From Ectobius pallidus (Eukaryota > Arthropoda > Insecta > Blattodea > Ectobiidae), in NCBI GenBank assembly GCA_964059195.1, contig CAXKWD010000004.1, forward strand, positions 122,050,043 through 122,114,042: a stretch of DNA of 64,000 nt. The letters are read 5' to 3'. The number at the start of each line of letters is the position of its first letter. Positions within the stretch are counted from its first letter, which is position 1. Shown here in pieces: positions 53,719 to 61,792 of the stretch. The notes under the pieces are model-generated. The model was not told the DNA's origin, ran no database searches, and saw only the letters and a list, made by a program, of their open reading frames with translations. A program made the position numbers and the translations under genes.

Positions 53719-56675
53719 TGTAACGACGCAAATAGCGACGTGCATAATCAACGATAGGAGACCATTCCTAAACAAAGGAAGGGTTGGGGGACCGCAACTA
53801 ATCGATATTGAACATTTTTATGATTATCGATACTGCCCTGAATTTTATTTGAATTACAGAAAAGGAGAGGTGCGCATGCGTCGACGGTGAATCGACGAGG
53901 CAGACGTGCGGAACCTGAAAAGACGGTTAGTAGTACGTGCCTGACCACGAGAGAGAGAAGTTGAAAAGGCAGAAGGGAGAAGACGAGATTGGGATGTGTG
54001 ACAGCGGTAGAGGCGTTCTGGCATAATGGTGTGTCAGACTTTCATCTAAAGGAAATTCTGGTTGTGAACTTCCTTGACACGGCTATATGGAGATAGTCAT
54101 TAATCAGAAGAATACACCAAGTCGGCCAGTACGAGACACCGCTACAGCGAACATCAGCTGTGAGAGTGAGTCGTGACTGCTCGCTCTGAATAAGAGCAGA
54201 TATGGACATCAGGAAGTAATGGAAGACAACTCAGGATCGGAGGATAAGTTGGACATCACTGGTTGAGTATAAGCGTCTAGACTTTTTTTTCTTATTGTTT
54301 GGGGAGTGAGAAAATTGAGATATCCTTTTTTTTAAGGATGGTTTCTAAGTCATGTATGGCGATTAGACACCGTATGGAATAATAGAATAGAATAGAATAG
54401 AAACATAGAAGTGAGAATTCTAGAAGTAAAGTGATGAAATCCAGTAATCCAACTATTTTCTATTTCTGGTCTAAATTAATTATAAAAGAGCAGTCTAGAG
54501 CCTAACAACTGAATGCCACAGATATATCTCTTCACTTTAAGTTTTTTTGGGTAATTGTTCCACGAATGAATACATAGCTAGGGGCAATTGGTGATGCTCA
54601 TATAAACTTTGTTATTTTTGAGACAGGACGCGAGGGGAGTAAGGAAGAAAAGTAATTAAGGGGCATGCTTAGTACTTCTTACGAGGGCCCCTCCCTCTTG
54701 GGTTTCTTTCAGGTGACGGGTGACTATCTATAAATAGATTTCATGCTGGCCTGTAATGTTAAGTTATGTTTTTTTTATAGAGATTTATCTACAAGCGAAG
54801 GTGTATGGAACATGGTAGAGGGGGATAAGAAGTGGAAAGATTGAAGGGCAAAAGAAGGCCTACGAGTGGTAGTGCATTAGGTGTGTACCATTGGAAAATT
54901 TACATGTTAGGGTAGAAGTAGAAGCCACTAAAGGGGTTATAGAGAAGCTTACTAATCTGGGCGTGAATTAGTTTCAGTTAGAATTCTAGGGAATTTAGAG
55001 ACAAAATAAGATTGGGTGCCCATGCTAAAGAGTAGTAACGTAAGAAGTAGGAAAACTAGAATAACCACCGAGTGAATTAAATCAATGGTATAAGCTGAAG
55101 GGAACTCTACTTAAAGAAAGAAAGGGGTTAAAAGATAATAGCTGATGACTGGTCAGGTTAGAAAGAGGAGAGTGAGTTGAAAGATAACAACAAATGATTG
55201 GTTAGGTTAGAAAGAGGAGAATAGGAAATTGCGAGTAGTGTACTGATGATAAGTAGTTTATTAGCAAGTACTAGAGATTGTAAGGGTGAGGTGAGGGAAC
55301 GCCGGAAGTATCCCGAATCAAACAAATAAAATCTGGTAGTAGGCAAGGCCTATATCAGTAACATATAAAGAAAAGAAATTTATGAGAGATTGTGAAAGCC
55401 ATCGATGTTGGAGGCGAACAACGGCCCCACGTGCCTCTAGGAGAGAGTGTCAGGGACCTCTGACGTCGATTTACAAAATTGTATTTTTGTTTGCGGCCCA
55501 TTAATATTTTCCCGGTTGCAGGAGAGGAGTCAGATTGTTTGTAACTCAAGATCTAGACGTCGCTCCTGTATCGGTGGTCTATCGCCACAGTCACTCTGTG
55601 GGTATAGGCCTAAACTTCTATTTCTTTCTTCGTGAGACTGTCTTTTCTATCTATCTTTAAATACAATTCTTCATGGACTAAGCTGACAAATAGACTAATA
55701 TAGGAGACATAGGTGGGATTATTGAGTGTAATCTGTAGAGTAAGGACTGGATTATGAATTGAAAACCTTTATTTATTCAAGAGGAAAAAAAAACAACACC
55801 CAGTATAACATATATATTGAGCTATCCTGAAGTTGCAAATGTAAATGACTGCACAAGTCAGTAGTAAATTAGAAGAACAATACAAGACGTTCTAGTAGAT
55901 ACCTGAAAAAAAAAAGAAAGAAAATTAAAGTAATTAATTAAGGATTTGTTATTGTTGAACAGAGAACGTACTTATATAGTTAAAATTGGGTATACTAACC
56001 TTGAATAATCAAATATTATCCTACCAATAAAAGTGTTGAATGGTTAATGTAGTGTAAATGTAATTTATTGTATATAAGATTGTTATTGTTGAAAAAAAGA
56101 AAAAAAAATAATATATTAAATAAATTATGGTTATTGTTATGCAAAGTAAATTAACGTGAAGTTCAGATTTTTGACCCTTATCCTTATAATGGTTTGAGAG
56201 TAGCTGGTTTTTGGGCTAAGTTACATACTTTGGTAGTGAGTATTGAAAAAAGGAGAAAAAGAAGAAGCAAAATAATAAAAGAAAGATAAATCCGAACCCA
56301 ACTCCCGTCTCCACTGTTATTTAAAAGCTAGTCGAGGGGCATGTAGGTACATAGCCTGTGTATCTATAATTTAATTTGTGTCTGGGCTGATACATAACAA
56401 AAAGAAAAGAGGAAGCGTATTGATGATGGCGCCCGTTAATATAAATTTTCATCAATATTATCAAGACTGGGTAAATTGTTAAAAGAGAGAGAAAGTAGAC
56501 TGAGAGTAGGAAGTTTGCAATCACCCGGTGTCAAAGGTAGTTGTACTGAACGTTGGAATGTGGACTATGCAGGCAGTGTTATGATGACACGACAGGTGCA
56601 TGAGTGACCTTGTTTTGTAGGAGTTCAGTAAACTTATATACTACGATTAAGAATAATCACATATTAGTCGTCACA
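53719..56675 (+). repeat. 5' LTR (~2.96 kb, right end inferred)
   Basis: The start is fixed by comparison with the 3' LTR. The right end is placed at the TCACA before GAATTTTGGCGAAGATTT because a TGGCG primer-binding-site-like word follows; only 53719-55926 can be checked against the 3' copy. A TATA box (TATAAATA, 54729-54736) and AATAAA (55325-55330) are present and could mark promoter and polyadenylation signals. Open frames of about 60 codons occur identically in both LTRs and are not genes. Confidence 0.85.
54729..54736 (+). promoter_or_regulatory. Putative TATA box in the LTR
   Basis: TATAAATA lies in a GC-balanced stretch of the LTR, about 1 kb from its start, with the same copy at 62803-62810. 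Transcription would begin about 30 bp downstream. This is a motif-only call. Confidence 0.4.
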
Positions 56676-56678
56676 GAA

Positions 56679-56700
56679 TTTTGGCGAAGATTTAATCCAA
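56679..56700 (+). other. Putative primer-binding site
   Basis: TTTTGGCGAAGATTTAATCC follows the inferred LTR end. TGGCG would pair with a tRNA ending CGCCA, but the rest does not match a tRNA I can identify with certainty, so the primer tRNA is unassigned. Confidence 0.4.
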
Positions 56701-57130
56701 GGAGTTAAGGAACTTTATAGCATAAAGTAAGAAAAGCCCGTCAAAAATTTTGGCCGCCCATATCGTGGGGCTGAGTAGTGTTAAAACAAAACAGTATTGC
56801 TAATTGTTGCAACTTAATTTAGTTAAAATTGTTAAAAAAAAAAAGAAACCTTTATTCAGTTGAAGTTCCATATTATGATAGCCCATAGCGTGAGGCAGTG
56901 ATAGTTTGATATCCTAACGTGAGGCGAGATAGGGTTAAAAGAATTTTGGGAGTTAGGTTAGTATAACTGAAATTTATTCTCAAAAAAAATAAATAATAAT
57001 AATAACATATTTTTGGGAAAAGAATAATGACTATTGACAAGTAAGGACTTCTATAGATGACTAAGACAGACGACTGAACTATTGTGTGTTCTAATCTTTT
57101 TTTTTCCAGTGGTATTGTTAATATATAAAT
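56701..57130 (+). other. Untranslated leader of the Ty3/Gypsy element
   Basis: About 430 bp of A/T-rich, T- and A-run-containing sequence between the primer-binding site and the gag start. It would hold the packaging signal, which cannot be identified by eye. Confidence 0.6.
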
Positions 57131-58495
57131 ATGGCTACTTATGTTGATCCGTATGCACAAATAAGAGCAGCTGAGCTAACCCAAGCTATTAGGAAGTTGA
57201 GGAAGGCGGATTTAGAGGCAGAATGTGATAGAGTAAAGTTACCGACCACAGGTACAAGGGATGAGTTAAGACAACGCTTGTTAGATTATGCCCGTAAGAA
57301 CCCTCAGTCATTTCAAGTGTTAATTACGGCTTTTGCTCTGAGTCAGGAAGTTTTGGAAGAAGATTTAGTTGAACATAATATAACGGTTCCACAAGATTCA
57401 TATGGAGATGTAGTGTATACATGGGTTAAGTTAATGCGTAGGAAGGCCATGGCGGTAGCTGATTCAGAAGAAGTTGTACCAGTAGTACCCTCGTTTACAA
57501 TTCAGTTAGAGCCGCATAAACCAAATACTTTGGATCTGGTTCGTAAATGGAACATTAAATTCAAACCTGGGGATAGTATTTACTTATTTTTGGAGAGATT
57601 GGAAGATTTAAAACAAAGTTCTAAGTTACAGGGTGTAGAGTTATTGTCAGTATTACCCGAAATTTTACAAGATTCAGCTTTACTTTGGTACAGGAACAGA
57701 TTAACAGATTGGCCTACATGGGAAGCTTTTTTGAAAGAATTTAGAGAATATTATTTGCCTATTGATGAGGAAGACTCGCTTTTGGATGAGATTAGACAGA
57801 GAACGCAAGGTCCCAAAGAATCGATTTTTGATTATGTTAATGCTATTCAAACGTTAATGAGGAGGCTGAGTACTCCAATGAGTCCTCAACAAATGATGAA
57901 GACTGTTATCAAAAATTTGCGTCCTGATGTAAAATTGTACCTTAGACCTGCAGAGATTCAAACTATAACAGATTTAATACGTGTAGGTAGACAGTATGAA
58001 CAAATATTGTTAGATTCTGAGAGATATATTCCTCCTCCAACGCAGGTTAGAGCTACAATTAAAGAAACGGCTTATAAACCTCAGAGACAAGTTGTTATAC
58101 CTTCAGTTCATACAGCGCTAGGAATTCAGGGAAAACAGGAACTTCCATCGTCCGAGTTACAAAAGAAACCCAATGTTAGTTTTTCTGCAAAGACGTGGGA
58201 TAAGGAACGGAATTCAAGTCCTGTAAATGATTCTAGAATGGTTAAAGTAATAGAAAATAAAGAGAGACAGGATGAGTCGAGGGATAATGGTAAAAACACC
58301 ACTTTGCGTTTTTCAAATAATCAGCGATGTTGGAATTGTGATAAAACAGGACATAGGCAGTTCGAGTGTAAAGCATCTCGTAGAGTTACTCCACGCGCTA
58401 CGATTAAATGTTATAATTGTAATAAGCTTGGACATAGGTCTATTGATTGTAGGATGCCCCAAGAAAGAAAAGTTAGGCCTACAAATTCTTTATGA
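57131..58495 (+). CDS. gag: Gag polyprotein with N-terminal SAP-like segment
   Basis: 454 residues from ATG 57131, the first in-frame ATG after the leader. Residues about 14-56 (LTQAIRKLRKADLEAECDRV, then KLPTTGTRDELRQRLLDYAR) match the helix-turn-helix pattern of SAP DNA/RNA-binding domains. Residues about 135-300 resemble a Ty3/Gypsy capsid (LLWYRNRLTDWPTWEAFLKE, FREYYLP). Two nucleocapsid CCHC knuckles follow at C400-C403-H408-C413 and C427-C430-H435-C440. Gag would assemble particles and package RNA. It ends in UGA at 58493-58495, and the pol frame continues in the same frame. No breaks. Confidence 0.92.
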   Translation: MATYVDPYAQIRAAELTQAIRKLRKADLEAECDRVKLPTTGTRDELRQRLLDYARKNPQSFQVLITAFALSQEVLEEDLVEHNITVPQDSYGDVVYTWVKLMRRKAMAVADSEEVVPVVPSFTIQLEPHKPNTLDLVRKWNIKFKPGDSIYLFLERLEDLKQSSKLQGVELLSVLPEILQDSALLWYRNRLTDWPTWEAFLKEFREYYLPIDEEDSLLDEIRQRTQGPKESIFDYVNAIQTLMRRLSTPMSPQQMMKTVIKNLRPDVKLYLRPAEIQTITDLIRVGRQYEQILLDSERYIPPPTQVRATIKETAYKPQRQVVIPSVHTALGIQGKQELPSSELQKKPNVSFSAKTWDKERNSSPVNDSRMVKVIENKERQDESRDNGKNTTLRFSNNQRCWNCDKTGHRQFECKASRRVTPRATIKCYNCNKLGHRSIDCRMPQERKVRPTNSL

Positions 58496-58501
58496 CAATT
58501 A
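58493..58501 (+). promoter_or_regulatory. Candidate stop-codon readthrough site between gag and pol
   Basis: The only stop between gag and pol is TGA, followed by CAA TTA. UAG/UGA followed by CAR-YYA is the established leaky context first described in tobacco mosaic virus. The frame stays open across the next 24 nt into pol, so no frameshift is needed. An RNA structure might assist but was not assessed. Confidence 0.65.
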
Positions 58502-58519
58502 ACTAAAAATCAGGCTTGT

Positions 58520-61500
58520 GTGATGTTAAATATAAATCCTACAGATTTAGTTAATGGAGATAGATGTTTTGTTGAAATTTTGCTGGAGGATATTACATTT
58601 ATTGCTTTAATAGATTCCGGTTCAGATAAAACTTATGTGGGAGAGAAAGGTGACTTTTTATGTAAAATGTTAGATTTAGCAGTAGAAGAATCTGAAGTTA
58701 GGGTGGTGCAATTAGCAGATAAAACTTATAGTTCTATAACAGGAGAGAGAACTTTTGAGATGAAATTGCAGGACAGGATCTTTCAGATAAAATGTAAAAT
58801 TATGCCAAATTTAGCAGTAGATATGATTCTGGGCATGGACGTTTTGAAACAAATTGGGTTAGTAGTAGATTTGCAAGATGGGACTTGGTATTTCAAAGAT
58901 GAACCAGCAAAAATTTTTCAATTTGTTAAGGCTATAGATTTAAAAGAAGAAGATCAACTACATAATATTCTTACTTTACCTACACCTCAGGAAAGGGACA
59001 GATTGAATATGTTTTTGGAAAATCAGTTACAGAAATTTGATCAGTGTACTGGACTTACCGATCTGATTTCTCATGTTATTGATACAGGCGATGCAAAACC
59101 TATAAAACAAAGATATTATCCAGTATCACCCATTTTGGAAAAAGTTATACACGCGGAAATAGATAAAATGTTATTGGAAAAAGTTATAGAGCCTTCAAAT
59201 TCACCTTGGTCGTCTCCGGTAGTTATGGTAAAGAAACCAGATAGAACATGGAGGTTCTGCGTAGATTTCAGAAAAGTAAACAATTGTACTAAAAGAGATA
59301 GTTATCCTTTGCCATACATTGAACATGTTTTGAGTAAATTACGACATGCTAGGTATATCAGTACAATAGATTTGAAAAATGGGTATTGGCAAGTTCCATT
59401 AGATGAAGCAAGTAAAGAAAAAACAGCATTTACCGTACCTGGTAGAGGATTGTATCAGTTTCGAGTTATGCCTTTTGGAATCCATAACGCACCAGCCTCG
59501 TTTCAAAGATTAGTTGATACTATATTAAGAGAAGAGATAGGAGAGAAATGCTTTTGTTATTTGGATGATATAGTACTTATTAGCGAGACATTTGAAGAAC
59601 ATTTGTCCTTGTTAGAAAAAGTCTTAGAGAAATTAAGAAAAGCTAACCTGAAAATTAATAGGGAAAAATCAAAATTTTGCAGAAGTGAATTAAAATATTT
59701 GGGTCATATCATTACTCCATTAGGAATTGCTGTAGATTCAGATAAAATCTCGTGTATCCTTGAGTATCCAGCCCCTACAAAAGTCAAGGAAGTACGAGCA
59801 TTTTTAGGATTGGCTTCTTGGTACCGACGATTCATTCCATTTTTTTCTGAAGTTGTAAAGCCCCTCACTGCACTTCTGAAAAAGAATCAGAGATGGCGTT
59901 GGACTAAGGAATGTCAGGAATCTTTTGATGAATTAAAATCGAAATTATCTAGTAGTCCTATATTAACTTGTCCAGATTATACTAAACCCCTAGTGCTACA
60001 GACCGACGCTAGTTTTTCAGGACTAGGAGCAGCATTAATTCAGACAGGAGAGGAAGGAGAGGAAAAAGTAATAGCTTATGCTAGTAGAACTTTAACGGTA
60101 GGCGAGCAAAAATGGGCAATAGTTGAGAAGGAATTGTTAGCTATATTGTGGGCAGTTCAAAAGTTTCGTCCTTATTTGGAAGGTTATCATTTTAAAGTAT
60201 ATACTGATCACTTTGCTCTGAAATGGTTAAACACATTACAGAATCCGACCGGACGATTAGCTAGGTGGAGTTTATTGCTCCAGGAGTATGATTTTGAAGT
60301 AATACATAGGCCTGGTAGATTACAAAAAGTTCCGGATGCTTTATCTAGAATACACGAAGGGAAAGTTCAAGAGAAAACGGTAGAGGAAGAATTTTGCCTC
60401 TTGTTGACTGATAACTCTGAAGTAGTGGAATGGGAAAATATACAAGATGCTTGGTATATTAAGCGGAAGGAGCAAGTACAAAGTAAACCTAAATTTTGGC
60501 CAGATTGGAAGGTCGTAGATGAGAAGTTGTACCATTTAAGATTAGATCAGTTAGAACAAACTTTAGAGGGAACAGTGAATAGGTGGAAATTAGTTATTCC
60601 GCAAGATTATAGGATTAAAGTATTACAGGAATGTCATGATGCACCTACTGCAGGACATATGGGGATAGCTAAAACTTTCTTTAGAATAGCAAACAAGTAT
60701 TATTGGCCGGGAATGTTTAGAGATGTTGCTAAGTATGTTACTGCTTGTGAAATATGTCAGAGACAGAAAGTGTTACAGACGGCTCAAGCAGGACCAATGC
60801 ATTTTTACCAGAAAGAGAAACCTTGGATGACTGTAGCTACTGATTTGTTGGGACCTTACCCACGTTCCAAAAAAGGGAACCGATACATTGTAGTATTTCA
60901 GGACACCTTTACCAAATATGTAGAATGTAAAGCGTTAAGGAAAGCAACCAGTAGAGCAGTTACGGAAGCATTTTATGAATTGATTATCCTTAAATGGGGA
61001 ATTCCGGGATATTTGCTGATGGATAATGGACCGCAATATACTAGTAAATTAATGCGAGAGATAGCTAAAGCTTTTAATATAACTCCTTGTTATTTACCTG
61101 TATATTCGCCACAAGGAAATCCAGTAGAAAGAGTCAATAGAGTATTGAAAACAATGATTTCTAGTTATATTCAAAAGGATCAGACAGTTTGGGACGTGTA
61201 TTTGAGAGAATTTAATTTTGCTATAAATACGGCTAAGCATAGTTCCACTGGATGCACTCCTTATATGCTAAATTATGGGAAGGAGCCTGAAATTATCAGT
61301 AGGATTGAAAAGGTGGAAAACCAACCGATTCATAAAGAAATTCCAAAAATTTGGGTGGAGAGACTCAATAAATTGAAAACGGTACGTTTAATGGTTAGAC
61401 ATAACTTAGAAACCGCCTATAAGAATTCGAGTCATTATTATAATCTTCGGAGGAGAGAGATGAGATTTCGTCCAGGAGATCTAGTGTTAAGAAGAAACTT

Positions 61501-61672
61501 TAAATTAAGTGATGCCTCACAAGCTTATACAGCAGGTTTAAGTGCAAAGTTTGTCGGGCCCTATATTATAAAGAAAAAGTTCAGTGAAAATAGCTACGAA
61601 CTGACAAACCGTTTTGGTAAAAAGTTGGGGAAGTGGCACGTCAAAGACTTGAAACCCTTTGTTCCTGGATAA
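58520..61672 (+). CDS. pol: Pol polyprotein: protease, RT, RNase H, integrase
   Basis: The frame runs to TAA 61670-61672 and is in phase with gag. If translated alone, the first ATG is 58523, but readthrough from gag is more likely. Numbered from codon 58520: aspartic protease DSG at 32-34; RT with CVDFRKVN at 247-254 and YLDD at 347-350; RNase H acidic residues D495, E538 and D562; integrase HHCC (H706, H713, C743, C746); and DDE residues D775, D835 and E870. A GPY/F-like module (KFVGPYII) lies at 1010-1017. All catalytic positions are present. No chromodomain and no env follow. Domain order is Ty3/Gypsy. The clade is not assigned. Confidence 0.93.
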   Translation: MMLNINPTDLVNGDRCFVEILLEDITFIALIDSGSDKTYVGEKGDFLCKMLDLAVEESEVRVVQLADKTYSSITGERTFEMKLQDRIFQIKCKIMPNLAVDMILGMDVLKQIGLVVDLQDGTWYFKDEPAKIFQFVKAIDLKEEDQLHNILTLPTPQERDRLNMFLENQLQKFDQCTGLTDLISHVIDTGDAKPIKQRYYPVSPILEKVIHAEIDKMLLEKVIEPSNSPWSSPVVMVKKPDRTWRFCVDFRKVNNCTKRDSYPLPYIEHVLSKLRHARYISTIDLKNGYWQVPLDEASKEKTAFTVPGRGLYQFRVMPFGIHNAPASFQRLVDTILREEIGEKCFCYLDDIVLISETFEEHLSLLEKVLEKLRKANLKINREKSKFCRSELKYLGHIITPLGIAVDSDKISCILEYPAPTKVKEVRAFLGLASWYRRFIPFFSEVVKPLTALLKKNQRWRWTKECQESFDELKSKLSSSPILTCPDYTKPLVLQTDASFSGLGAALIQTGEEGEEKVIAYASRTLTVGEQKWAIVEKELLAILWAVQKFRPYLEGYHFKVYTDHFALKWLNTLQNPTGRLARWSLLLQEYDFEVIHRPGRLQKVPDALSRIHEGKVQEKTVEEEFCLLLTDNSEVVEWENIQDAWYIKRKEQVQSKPKFWPDWKVVDEKLYHLRLDQLEQTLEGTVNRWKLVIPQDYRIKVLQECHDAPTAGHMGIAKTFFRIANKYYWPGMFRDVAKYVTACEICQRQKVLQTAQAGPMHFYQKEKPWMTVATDLLGPYPRSKKGNRYIVVFQDTFTKYVECKALRKATSRAVTEAFYELIILKWGIPGYLLMDNGPQYTSKLMREIAKAFNITPCYLPVYSPQGNPVERVNRVLKTMISSYIQKDQTVWDVYLREFNFAINTAKHSSTGCTPYMLNYGKEPEIISRIEKVENQPIHKEIPKIWVERLNKLKTVRLMVRHNLETAYKNSSHYYNLRRREMRFRPGDLVLRRNFKLSDASQAYTAGLSAKFVGPYIIKKKFSENSYELTNRFGKKLGKWHVKDLKPFVPG

Positions 61673-61704
61673 ACATTCTTTAAGGCTGGTAAAAGAGACA
61701 CGCA

Positions 61705-61705
<1 letters not shown>

Positions 61706-61740
<35 letters not shown>
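61706..61740 (+). repeat. 35-nt poly-A run 3' of pol
   Basis: A pure A run lies between the pol stop and the 3' LTR. It is unusual in position for an LTR element; it could be slippage, a processed-RNA relic, or an assembly artefact. Confidence 0.9.
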
Positions 61741-61742
<2 letters not shown>

Positions 61743-61776
61743 AATGTGACCTGTGTCAACATTATTTTTTTTTATG

Positions 61777-61792
61777 GTGAGTGAGGGAAGAA
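61777..61792 (+). other. Polypurine tract
   Basis: A purine-rich stretch (GGTGAGTGAGGGAAGAA) ends exactly at the TG of the 3' LTR. In LTR elements this tract primes plus-strand DNA synthesis. Confidence 0.75.

Noticed and set aside
53748..53948. 66-codon frame present identically in both LTRs
   Set aside because: Identity follows from LTR duplication, not from selection on a protein; no domain.
61673..61792. env gene after pol
   Set aside because: Only about 120 bp separates the pol stop from the 3' LTR; there is no space for an envelope frame.
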